Assembly: GCA_039815465.1 (NCBI GenBank)
Contig: JBCBZG010000015.1
Span: 30,788 to 94,787, forward strand
Source: Shimia_B sp039815465
Lineage (GTDB): Bacteria > Pseudomonadota > Alphaproteobacteria > Rhodobacterales > Rhodobacteraceae
Length of the DNA stretch: 64,000 nucleotides
Direction of reading: 5' to 3'
The translations under genes and the position numbers were made by a program. Positions 32,893 through 40,889 of this stretch are shown here, one piece after another. The notes under the pieces are model-generated. The model was given only the letters and a program-made list of their open reading frames with translations, ran no database searches and had not been told where the DNA came from. The stretch's first letter is position 1, and the number at the start of each line of letters is the position of its first letter.

Positions 32893-33626
32893 TGCGCCTT
32901 ACGGGCAAGCGCGCCTTTGTGACGGGCGGTCGCCAGGGCATTGGGCGCGCGATTGTCGACCGATTTCTCGACGAAGGGGCACAGGTCATCACCTGCGGGC
33001 GAGGCCCCGCGCCGGAGGCCCTGCCCTGCCCTTGGATCACACTTGATGTCGCCGACCCAGCGGCGGTGGAGGCTGCGGCAGCAAAGGTCGGGCCGCTCGA
33101 TATTCTCGTTAACAACGCGGGCGTTCAGGTGGAAAAAACCGTTGCCGACAGCAGCGACGCGGATTGGGACCAGGTGATCGGCGTAAACTGTCGGGGCGTG
33201 TTCAACTGTTGTCGGGCGTTTCTGCCTCAGATGCGCTCAGGCGGCGTGATCGTGAACCTCGGCTCCATTTCGGGCAAGGTCGCGGACCCGTCCATGGCGC
33301 TTTACAACGCGTCAAAGTCCTTTGTGCACGGGCTGACGCGGTCTATCGCCGTCGACCACGGGCCGGACATTCGCTGCAATGCGATCTGCCCGGGATGGGT
33401 GGAAACAGGGATGCTCGACGCTGGTTTCGAATTGGCGCGCGACCCAAGCGCGGCAAAGGCGGACGCGCTGGCGCGCCACCCGGTGCGCCGCTTTGGGCGC
33501 CCAGACGATATCGCAGCCATGGCCGTTTGGTTGGCCTCGGACGAGGCAGGTTTCGCCACGGGTCAGCTTTTTACCGTGGATGGTGGGATGACGGCCGCCT
33601 CCCCGCTCAATCCGGGGGTGTTCTGA
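32892..33626 (+). CDS. Short-chain dehydrogenase/reductase
   Basis: This 244-residue SDR has TGGRQGIGRAIVDRF (about 12-26), NNAGVQVEKT, a catalytic Ser in SISG and YNASKSF, and GGMTAASP near the end. The ATG at 32892 overlaps the preceding stop, and its own stop overlaps the next ATG, so three genes are tightly coupled. A paralogue of the SDR at 29.6 kb in the same locus. Possible jobs are D-carnitine or 3-hydroxybutyrate oxidation; not decided by sequence. Confidence 0.85.
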   Translation: MRLTGKRAFVTGGRQGIGRAIVDRFLDEGAQVITCGRGPAPEALPCPWITLDVADPAAVEAAAAKVGPLDILVNNAGVQVEKTVADSSDADWDQVIGVNCRGVFNCCRAFLPQMRSGGVIVNLGSISGKVADPSMALYNASKSFVHGLTRSIAVDHGPDIRCNAICPGWVETGMLDAGFELARDPSAAKADALARHPVRRFGRPDDIAAMAVWLASDEAGFATGQLFTVDGGMTAASPLNPGVF

Positions 33627-34579
33627 TGGGTGAGGTGTCCCATGCAGCGGTGCTGGGTGCAGGTGTCATAGGCGCCAGCTGGGCGGCGTTGTTCCTCGCG
33701 TCCGGTCGGTCTGTGACGGTCTACGATCCCGCACCAGAGGCCGAGGCGCAGACGCGCGCGGCTATCGAGGCCGCATGGCCCGCGCTGGTCGAGCTTGGGC
33801 TGACCACCCGCGCGACGCCGGAGGCGCTGCACTTTGCATCCACCGCGGCAGATGCCGTCACAGATGCCGAATTCGTGCAGGAAAACGTTCCCGAGCGTGA
33901 ACCGATCAAGCACGCCATCTATGCGGAGATTGAGCCGGCGCTGAGCCCTGGCGCCATCGTCTCGAGCTCTACCTCTGGTATGACACTTGAGGCGCTTCAA
34001 GCTGGGTGGCAGGACCCTGCACCGCTCATCCTTGGGCACCCGTTTAATCCGCCCCACCTGATCCCCCTTGTCGAACTCACCGCGAATGCTGCGACGGGCG
34101 CGGACGTGCTCGACCGGACGGAGGCGTTTTACCGCGATGTCGGCAAGGTCACGATTCGCATCAAAAAGGGGATGCCGGGCCACGTCGCGAACCGTCTTCA
34201 GGCGGCTGTGTGGCGCGAGGCCGTCCATATGGCGGTGGAAGGCGTGGCCAGCGTCGAGGACATCGATACAGCCATGTGGGCGGGGCCTGGTCTCCGCTGG
34301 GCGGCTATGGGGCCGACGATGCTCTTTAACCTGGGTGCAGGCGATGGCGGGCTTCAGTCCTTTTGCGACCATTTTCGGGACACGTTCAACAGCTGGTGGG
34401 CTGGCCTCGGTCAGCCGGAACTCACCGATGACGTCATTGCCACCCTTGTCGCGGGCGTTGCGCAGGAGGCTCACGGGCGCAGCCCGGCGGAGTTGTCGCG
34501 CGAGCGTGACGCGTTGATTGTGGCGATGCAGCGGGCGCTCAGCGATGTGCGATCCTCGACCGGCAATCCCGACACTTAA
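33626..34579 (+). CDS. L-carnitine dehydrogenase (3-hydroxyacyl-CoA dehydrogenase fold)
   Basis: This 317-residue NAD enzyme has the dinucleotide motif GAGVIGASWAALF (about 11-23), LGHPFNPPHLIPLVEL (about 140) and the EAVHMAVEGVASVEDIDTA, GLRWAAMGPTMLFNL region, the arrangement of L-carnitine dehydrogenases (CdhA/LcdH). It would oxidise L-carnitine to 3-dehydrocarnitine, the substrate of the upstream BKACE. It has no C-terminal thioesterase extension like that of rhizobial LcdH fusions. Last gene of the catabolic run. Confidence 0.9.
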   Translation: MGEVSHAAVLGAGVIGASWAALFLASGRSVTVYDPAPEAEAQTRAAIEAAWPALVELGLTTRATPEALHFASTAADAVTDAEFVQENVPEREPIKHAIYAEIEPALSPGAIVSSSTSGMTLEALQAGWQDPAPLILGHPFNPPHLIPLVELTANAATGADVLDRTEAFYRDVGKVTIRIKKGMPGHVANRLQAAVWREAVHMAVEGVASVEDIDTAMWAGPGLRWAAMGPTMLFNLGAGDGGLQSFCDHFRDTFNSWWAGLGQPELTDDVIATLVAGVAQEAHGRSPAELSRERDALIVAMQRALSDVRSSTGNPDT

Positions 34580-34904
34580 TGACCTGTCTGCGCCTGGGCG
34601 CTGCCTGAGCCCTCCCCAAAGGGCCCAAGAAAAGAGCAGCGCGACCGATGACCGATTAAGAATTGTGCATTTGACCGCACAACTATGCGCGCGCAAACAA
34701 TCGACTGGCTATCGCGACACAGACGCCCGTAACTCGCGAGGCTCGCTCTGAGCACGAAACGCCTCGCGGGGATTATCCTGGTAGATTGCACCCCACGAGA
34801 CGCCAACATCACTGCTGTAGGGGGCAGCTAGTACCGACTTTACTAAAAATAAAGTCGCGCGTGGCTCTTTTGTCCTTTGCGGCCCCAACTGGGACCAAAA
34901 AAAC
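34580..34904. promoter_or_regulatory. Intergenic region upstream of urtA
   Basis: This 325-bp gap holds no convincing gene. It contains the inverted repeat TTGTGC-N8-GCACAA (34663-34682), a possible regulator site, and a separate 8-bp inverted repeat CGCGAGGC (34735-34742) and GCCTCGCG (34761-34768) that may end carnitine-locus transcription. An AT-rich stretch (TTTACTAAAAATAAAG, about 34840) lies before the start of urtA. Urea transporter promoters are often under nitrogen (NtrC) control, but no perfect sigma-54 promoter is found. Confidence 0.4.
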
Positions 34905-36185
34905 ATGGTAAAACCCGTTGCTGCTAGCGCCCTCGCCCTTGCGAGCGCCCTTGCGTCCACCGCTGCGTTCGCCTGCGATGATCCGGTGAAGGTGGGCGTG
35001 CTCCACTCGTTGTCGGGGACGATGGCGATCTCGGAAACGACATTGAAAGACACGATGCTGCTTCTGATCGAAGAGCAGAACGCCAAGGGCGGCGTGCTTG
35101 GCTGTGAGATTGAGGCCGTCGTCGTCGACCCCGCGTCCGACTGGCCGCTCTTTGCGGAAAAAGCGCGCGAGCTGCTGACTGTGCACGAGGTCGACGTGAT
35201 CTTTGGCAACTGGACATCCGTGAGCCGGAAGTCGGTGCTGCCCGTCATCGAGGAACTCAACGGCCTGCTGTTCTATCCGGTGCAGTATGAGGGCGAAGAG
35301 TCGTCGAAAAACGTCTTCTACACCGGTGCGGCCCCCAACCAGCAGGCAATCCCAGCGACCGACTATTTCCTGGAAGAGCTCGGTGTTGAAAAATTCGCTC
35401 TGCTCGGGACGGACTACGTTTACCCGCGCACGACGAACAACATCCTGGAATCCTACCTGCAATCCGCAGGCATCCCAGCAGAAGACATCTTTGTGAACTA
35501 CACGCCGTTTGGTCATTCTGACTGGGCGACGATCGTGGCGGACGTCGTGGCGCTCGGCGCGGATGGCAAACAGGTCGGTGTGATCTCCACCATCAACGGT
35601 GACGCCAACATCGGCTTCTACAAAGAGCTCGCCGCCGCCGGTATCTCCGCCGATGACATCCCAGTGGTTGCATTCTCCGTGGGTGAGGAAGAGCTCTCCG
35701 GCCTCGACACGTCGAACCTTGTCGGTCACCTGGCCGCCTGGAACTACTTCCAATCCGCGGAATCAGAGGCAAACGACGCCTGGGTTGCCGCGTGGAAGGC
35801 AAAGATGGGCGATGCGCGCGTCACCAACGACCCGATGGAAGCGCACTACATTGGCTTTAACATGTGGGTGAACGCGGCAACCGAAGCCGGGACCACCGAT
35901 GTCGACGCCGTGCGGACCGCAATGTATGGCCAAGAGTTCCCGAACCTGACAGGCGGGACAGCGGTGATGCTGCCGAACCACCACCTGGCAAAGCCAGTGC
36001 TGATTGGTGAAATCACCGCCGACGGCCAGTTCGACATCATCAGCCAAACCACAGAAGTGCCCGGCGATGCGTGGACCGACTATCTGCCTGAATCGGCGGT
36101 TCTTAAGTCCGACTGGGAAACGCTCGGCTGCGGGATGTACAACACCGCGACGGAGACCTGCGTTCAGCTGACCTCCAACTACTAA
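34905..36185 (+). CDS. urtA: Urea ABC transporter binding protein UrtA
   Basis: This 426-residue periplasmic protein has a signal peptide (MVKPVAASALALASALASTAAFA) and the amide/urea-binding LivJ-type fold: VGVLHSLSGTMAISETTLKD near the mature start, GNWTSVSRKSVLPV, NGLLFYPVQYEGEESSKNVF and LLGTDYVYPRTTNNI. It captures urea for UrtBCDE. It is the first gene of a five-gene operon and is followed by a hairpin. Confidence 0.95.
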   Translation: MVKPVAASALALASALASTAAFACDDPVKVGVLHSLSGTMAISETTLKDTMLLLIEEQNAKGGVLGCEIEAVVVDPASDWPLFAEKARELLTVHEVDVIFGNWTSVSRKSVLPVIEELNGLLFYPVQYEGEESSKNVFYTGAAPNQQAIPATDYFLEELGVEKFALLGTDYVYPRTTNNILESYLQSAGIPAEDIFVNYTPFGHSDWATIVADVVALGADGKQVGVISTINGDANIGFYKELAAAGISADDIPVVAFSVGEEELSGLDTSNLVGHLAAWNYFQSAESEANDAWVAAWKAKMGDARVTNDPMEAHYIGFNMWVNAATEAGTTDVDAVRTAMYGQEFPNLTGGTAVMLPNHHLAKPVLIGEITADGQFDIISQTTEVPGDAWTDYLPESAVLKSDWETLGCGMYNTATETCVQLTSNY

Positions 36186-36193
36186 ACCAACCC

Positions 36194-36224
36194 GGGCGCG
36201 CGAGGCTTGTTGTTTCGCGCGCCC
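36194..36224 (+). promoter_or_regulatory. Intercistronic hairpin after urtA
   Basis: A perfect 10-bp stem, GGGCGCGCGA (36194-36203) and TCGCGCGCCC (36215-36224), lies 9 nt after the urtA stop, followed by pyrimidine-rich TCTCTTTCTC. Likely an mRNA stabiliser or leaky terminator that keeps urtA message in excess. Confidence 0.7.
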
Positions 36225-36251
36225 TCTCTTTCTCTAACGGTCGGTCCGCTC

Positions 36252-38177
36252 ATGCTCCGCTCCCTTCTCCTGGTCCTCGCACTGTGCATGACGCTGCCCA
36301 AGGCAGCCGTTGCTGGCCCGCTCCAGGATATCCTGCAGACCCATGCCGACGAGGTACTTAAGCCTGGCCGCAGAAGCGTGGGCGTGGTGCTCGATGATCT
36401 CGTAGGTAGTGGCCTGCCCGAGGCACTGACATTCCTAGAGGCGTGGCGCGACAGGGAGATTGTGCAGCGCGACGCGGATGGGCTCTTTTTCCGCACCATC
36501 GACGACACCTTGATAGACCTAGACACCGGCGAGACCATCGGTCCTGACGCTGACACGACAGCATCCCGCCCCAACGGCGGCGTCCGGCGTGCCATCGGGG
36601 ACGCGCTCGTCCAGTTCCAACTGTCTGATCCCGACATTGAAAAGCGCCAAGCGGCCGTCGACGCCATCGCGCGCAGTATGGACCCAAGCCAACTCGCGCC
36701 GCTCGAAGGCTCAATCACGGGCGAAACGGACGCGGCACTTAAGACCCGAAAAACCAGACTGGCGGGCATGCTCGCCGCACGCTTTGCCGACACGCCGGAA
36801 GCACGCATTGCCGCGATCCAGGCTCTGAGCGGAGATCTGTCGGTTGATGTGCGCGCCGTGCTCAACCAGATCCTGACCACCCGCGCTGGTGTGGATACGG
36901 AACGTCCAGCAGAGCTCAACATCGCTGCAGTGCTGACGCCCGGCACCGACATGACGGAGGATGAGGCCTACGCGCAGCTTGTCGATGCGGGCCTGGCCCC
37001 TGCCCCGATCAGCGCGGCTGCGCTGCGTGAGGCGCTGGTTGCAAATATTGACGGCGGGCAAGTGGCCGGCTTCCCAGTGGAAACCTTGGACAGCGACGCC
37101 GCACGCGCGGCCGCCTATGCCGCGCTTGCCGCAAACGGTCGCGTGGCACCCTTGGTGACTGACGCGGACCGTGCCGCTGCACTCGCGGACCACGTTTTCT
37201 ACACAGCTTATACCGAACCGAATGCTGACATCACCGACGCCGCAGAGGCTGCGTTGAAGAGCATCGAAACCCGGGTGGGCCTCTCCCAAGCAGCGGATCT
37301 CGGGCTCGACGCATTGTCGCTGGCTTCCATCTATTTCCTGGCGGCCATCGGGCTCGCCATCACGTTCGGCGTCATGGGGGTCATCAATATGGCCCATGGA
37401 GAGTTCATCATGATGGGTGCCTATACCGGCTACGTCGTGCAGCTCTTTGTGCCGAATTACACGCTGTCCATCATGATCGCGCTGCCCCTGGCCTTTGCAG
37501 TCACCTTTGGCGCAGGCGTCGCGATGGAGCGGTCGGTGATCCGGTGGCTCTACCACCGGCCTTTGGAGACGTTGCTTGCCACATTCGGGATCTCGATCGC
37601 GCTGCAACAGCTGGCCAAAAACATCTTTGGCACCCAGGCCCGCCCCCTGACATCGCCCGGCTGGCTCGACGGCGCGCTCGTGTTCAACGATGTCATCGCC
37701 ATCAGCTACATCCGCATCGCGATCTTTGTGATGGCGTTGATGTTCTTGGCGCTCATCCTTTTCGTGCTCAAACGGACGCGCTTGGGGCTCGAAGTGCGAG
37801 CGGTGACGCAAAACCCTGGGATGGCAGCCTCCATGGGGATCAACCCGGACCGCATCAACATGCTGACCTTTGGCTTGGGTTCTGGCATCGCGGGGATCGC
37901 GGGCGTGGCCATCGGGCTCTACGCCAAAGTGACGTCCGAGATGGGCGCCGACTACATCGTGCAGAGCTTCATGACCGTGGTGGTGGGCGGCGTCGGCAAT
38001 GTCTGGGGCACGCTCGCGGGAGCATCGCTCATCGGGTTCTTGCAGAAGGGGATCGAGTGGTTGAACCCATCGAATACCTTGGCGGCACAGACCTATATGA
38101 TCCTCTTTATCATCCTCTTCATTCAATTCCGGCCCAAGGGCATCGTCGCCCTCAAAGGCCGCGCCGCCGCGGACTAA
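36252..38177 (+). CDS. urtB: Urea ABC transporter permease UrtB
   Basis: This 641-residue protein has a signal-like first span (MLRSLLLVLALCMTLPKAAVA), a long alpha-helical periplasmic domain (about residues 25-350; repeats such as RQAAVDAIARSM, EARIAAIQALSG) and then a LivH-type permease with about eight spans (LASIYFLAAIGLAITFGVMG, NMAHGEFIMMGAYTGYVVQL). The extra N-terminal domain is typical of UrtB but absent from LivH. The ATG at 36252 is chosen because an in-frame TTG at 36207 lies within the hairpin. Confidence 0.93.
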   Translation: MLRSLLLVLALCMTLPKAAVAGPLQDILQTHADEVLKPGRRSVGVVLDDLVGSGLPEALTFLEAWRDREIVQRDADGLFFRTIDDTLIDLDTGETIGPDADTTASRPNGGVRRAIGDALVQFQLSDPDIEKRQAAVDAIARSMDPSQLAPLEGSITGETDAALKTRKTRLAGMLAARFADTPEARIAAIQALSGDLSVDVRAVLNQILTTRAGVDTERPAELNIAAVLTPGTDMTEDEAYAQLVDAGLAPAPISAAALREALVANIDGGQVAGFPVETLDSDAARAAAYAALAANGRVAPLVTDADRAAALADHVFYTAYTEPNADITDAAEAALKSIETRVGLSQAADLGLDALSLASIYFLAAIGLAITFGVMGVINMAHGEFIMMGAYTGYVVQLFVPNYTLSIMIALPLAFAVTFGAGVAMERSVIRWLYHRPLETLLATFGISIALQQLAKNIFGTQARPLTSPGWLDGALVFNDVIAISYIRIAIFVMALMFLALILFVLKRTRLGLEVRAVTQNPGMAASMGINPDRINMLTFGLGSGIAGIAGVAIGLYAKVTSEMGADYIVQSFMTVVVGGVGNVWGTLAGASLIGFLQKGIEWLNPSNTLAAQTYMILFIILFIQFRPKGIVALKGRAAAD

Positions 38178-38209
38178 ACCATGATGACACACACAGACCT
38201 GTCCTTTAA

Positions 38210-38265
38210 GGCGCCGATTTCTTTCAAAGAAATCGGTCCGAAATCTTTGAAAGATTTCGGCGCCC
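38210..38265. repeat. 56-bp double-hairpin dispersed repeat, copy 2
   Basis: Perfect hairpins CGATTTCTTTCAAAGAAATCG and CGAAATCTTTGAAAGATTTCG joined by GTC, with GGCGC and GGCGCCC ends, in the short gap between urtB and urtC. It is inverted relative to copy 1 at 30456-30511, and the two share most positions. REP/BIME-like. Confidence 0.85.
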
Positions 38266-38281
38266 AATGGGGGAGCGTCCT

Positions 38282-39448
38282 ATGAAATACAGCTTTGTTG
38301 CCCAAAACCCATCGGTTCTATGGTTTCTGCTGGCACTTGCCGTGTTCACGCTCGGAGTGACGATCTTATCGGAGGCCACAGGCGCTGCCCTGATCTCCAC
38401 GAGCTTTGTGAAGACCCTCGGCAAGACGCTTTGCCTATGTCTTGTTGCGATAGCGATGGATGTGGTCTGGGGCTATTGCGGCATCCTGAGCCTCGGCCAT
38501 TTCGCGTTCTTTGGTCTGGGAGGTTATGCCATCGGCATGTGGCTCATGTATGCCCGCACCGAGGCCATCGTGGTCGAAAGCCTCGCTGGACAGCCGATCC
38601 CCCCCACCCCGCAGGAAGTGTCCGACGCAATCGGCAATCAGATCTTTGGCGTTGTGGGTTCGTCCGAATTTCCACTGATTTGGAGCTTTGCCGATAACCT
38701 CTATCTCCAACTCCTTATGGTGGTGCTCGTGCCTGGCCTGCTCGCGCTTGTCTTTGGCTGGCTGGCGTTCCGCTCCCGCGTGACCGGTGTCTACCTTTCG
38801 ATCCTGACCCAAGCGATGACGCTCGCGCTGTCGCTCTACCTCTTTCAGAATGACAGCGGGTTGCGGGGCAATAACGGGCTCTCAGGCTTGCAGAATATCC
38901 CTGGGTTTGAGGCGACCCCGCAATCGGTGGTCTCCATCGTTTTCTTCTGGGCCTCGGCGCTTGCGCTCGCAGCGGGATACGTCTTTTTCGCCTGGGTGGT
39001 GTCGGGAAAGATGGGCAGCGTTGTCAAAGGCATCCGCGACAACGAGGCGCGCGTGCGCTTTCTGGGCTACCATGTTGAAAGCTATAAGCTCTTTATCTTC
39101 ACTATCACGGCGGTCGTGTCAGCCATTGCCGGCGCGCTCTACTACCCGCAAGCGGGGATCATCAACCCGGGTGAGATCGCGCCCATCGCCTCCATCTATC
39201 TCGCCGTGTGGGTCGCCATCGGCGGGCGCGGGCGGCTATACGGCGCCGTCATCGGTGCGGCTTTCGTGTCGCTGTTGTCGAGCTGGTTCACTGGCGGCGG
39301 GGCGCCGGACATCCCGCTTGGGGTCTACACGATCCAATGGACAGATTGGTGGTTGGTGCTTCTGGGCCTGTCCTTTGTTGCTGTCACGCTCTTTTTCCCA
39401 AAGGGCATCGGTGGGCTCTTTGACTATCTGGTGAGGAAACCCGAATGA
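38282..39448 (+). CDS. urtC: Urea ABC transporter permease UrtC
   Basis: This 388-residue LivM-type permease has about nine spans. Features include MDVVWGYCGILSLGHFAFFGLGGYA, the EAA-type MGSVVKGIRDNEARVRFLGY loop and the C-terminal FPKGIGGLF. The ATG at 38282 follows GGGGGAG; the longer in-frame start at 38267 is not needed. It forms the urea channel with UrtB. The stop overlaps urtD by 4 nt. Confidence 0.95.
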   Translation: MKYSFVAQNPSVLWFLLALAVFTLGVTILSEATGAALISTSFVKTLGKTLCLCLVAIAMDVVWGYCGILSLGHFAFFGLGGYAIGMWLMYARTEAIVVESLAGQPIPPTPQEVSDAIGNQIFGVVGSSEFPLIWSFADNLYLQLLMVVLVPGLLALVFGWLAFRSRVTGVYLSILTQAMTLALSLYLFQNDSGLRGNNGLSGLQNIPGFEATPQSVVSIVFFWASALALAAGYVFFAWVVSGKMGSVVKGIRDNEARVRFLGYHVESYKLFIFTITAVVSAIAGALYYPQAGIINPGEIAPIASIYLAVWVAIGGRGRLYGAVIGAAFVSLLSSWFTGGGAPDIPLGVYTIQWTDWWLVLLGLSFVAVTLFFPKGIGGLFDYLVRKPE

Positions 39449-40194
39449 GCGCGCTTCTAGAGGTATCTGGCGTGTCCGTTACGTTTGACGGGTTCCGCGC
39501 CATCAACAACCTGTCGATCCAGTTTATGGAGCCTGAGCTGCGCGCCATCATCGGCCCAAATGGCGCAGGAAAGACCACCTTTATGGATATCGTCACGGGG
39601 AAAACAAAACCCGACGAAGGCCATGTGATTTGGGGTGAGCGGAGCGTGTCGCTGCTTGGCATGTCAGAAAGCCAGATCGCCATGGCGGGCGTGGGCCGTA
39701 AGTTCCAAAAGCCCACTGTGTTCGAGGCGCAGAGCGTGCGCGCAAACCTTGCCATGGCGCTCAAGAATCCGCGCAGTCCGTTTGCGGTGCTCACGCACAA
39801 GAAAACCCAGAAGAATGCCGCCCGGATCGAGACGATTGCGGAACAGATTGGTTTGACCGACAGCCTCACCCGCGTTGCGGGGGAGCTCAGCCATGGGCAA
39901 AAGCAATGGTTGGAAATTGGGATGCTTCTTGCTCAAGAGCCGCGGCTGTTGCTGGTCGATGAACCAGCCGCCGGAATGACGACGGAGGAACGGGAAAAGA
40001 CGACAGATATCCTGCGGGAAGCGGCAAAGACCCGGGCGGTCGTGGTGGTGGAGCATGATATGGAATTTGTCCGGCGCCTTGATTGCAAGGTCACGGTGTT
40101 GCACGAGGGTTCGGTCCTGGCCGAAGGCAGCCTGGACCATGTGACCTCGAACCAACGTGTTATCGACGTCTATCTGGGGCGCGGCCATGCTTGA
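39445..40194 (+). CDS. urtD: Urea ABC transporter ATPase UrtD
   Basis: This 249-residue LivG-type ATPase has Walker A GPNGAGKTT (about residues 37-45), the LSHGQKQW signature variant (His for Gly) typical of UrtD, Walker B RLLLVDEPAAGM and VVVEHDMEFV. It pairs with UrtE. Overlaps at both ends (4 nt with urtC, 8 nt with urtE) mark a tight operon. Confidence 0.95.
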   Translation: MSALLEVSGVSVTFDGFRAINNLSIQFMEPELRAIIGPNGAGKTTFMDIVTGKTKPDEGHVIWGERSVSLLGMSESQIAMAGVGRKFQKPTVFEAQSVRANLAMALKNPRSPFAVLTHKKTQKNAARIETIAEQIGLTDSLTRVAGELSHGQKQWLEIGMLLAQEPRLLLVDEPAAGMTTEEREKTTDILREAAKTRAVVVVEHDMEFVRRLDCKVTVLHEGSVLAEGSLDHVTSNQRVIDVYLGRGHA

Positions 40195-40882
40195 GGTGAA
40201 TGCGCTCAGCCTGAAATACGGGCAAAGTCAGATCCTATACGACATCACAATGTCAGCCAAAGTGGGGGCGATCACGGCGGTGATGGGCAATAACGGCGTT
40301 GGTAAGACAAGCCTTCTCAAAGCCATCGCTGGGCGCCATCCGTTTTTTGCGGGCTCGGTGTCTGTTGCGGGCACAGCGCTCACCCGCCCTGCGGCGCATC
40401 ACGCGGCCAAGGCTGGCATCGCCTACGTGCCGCAAGGGCGCGAGGTCTTTCCGATGATGAGCGTGCTTGAAAACCTTGAAACTGGATTCGCTTGCCTTCC
40501 AAAGAGCGAGCACACGATCCCAGAGGCGATCTTTGACCTCTTTCCGGTGCTGCGCGACATGCGCGGGCGCCGCGGCGGGGACCTATCGGGGGGGCAGCAG
40601 CAACAGCTCGCTATCGCGCGCGCGCTCATCACGCGGCCCAAGGTGCTGCTGTTGGATGAACCGACGGAGGGCATCCAGCCCAATATCATCCAACAGATCG
40701 GCGACGCGCTCGAAACGCTCCGGGCGGCGGGGGACATGGCCATCGTGCTGGTGGAGCAGAACGCGGATTTTGCGTTCCGCTTAGGCGATGATTTCTACGT
40801 GCTGACCCGCGGTGAGGTCACCTATACCGCCACGCGGGGCGCGTTTGGCAAGGAGCAGCTGCTGGAGCATTTGGCCCCGTAA
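40187..40882 (+). CDS. urtE: Urea ABC transporter ATPase UrtE
   Basis: This 231-residue LivF-type ATPase has Walker A GNNGVGKTS (about 34-42), YVPQGREVFPMMSVLENLE, signature LSGGQQQQLAIA and Walker B LLLDEPTEGIQPNI. The ATG at 40187 overlaps the end of urtD by 8 nt and gives the normal N-terminus MLEVNALSLKYGQSQ. Last gene of the operon; converges on an RTX gene 7 nt away. Confidence 0.95.
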   Translation: MLEVNALSLKYGQSQILYDITMSAKVGAITAVMGNNGVGKTSLLKAIAGRHPFFAGSVSVAGTALTRPAAHHAAKAGIAYVPQGREVFPMMSVLENLETGFACLPKSEHTIPEAIFDLFPVLRDMRGRRGGDLSGGQQQQLAIARALITRPKVLLLDEPTEGIQPNIIQQIGDALETLRAAGDMAIVLVEQNADFAFRLGDDFYVLTRGEVTYTATRGAFGKEQLLEHLAP

Positions 40883-40889
40883 CGCGGGC

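Noticed and set aside
34858..34880. Sigma-54 promoter (TGGC...TTGC) before urtA
   Set aside because: The GG-to-GC distance is about 3 bp too long for a working -24/-12 promoter.
36711..38267. 518-codon minus-strand frame opposite urtB
   Set aside because: Antisense shadow of the urea permease gene; no ribosome site or recognisable product.
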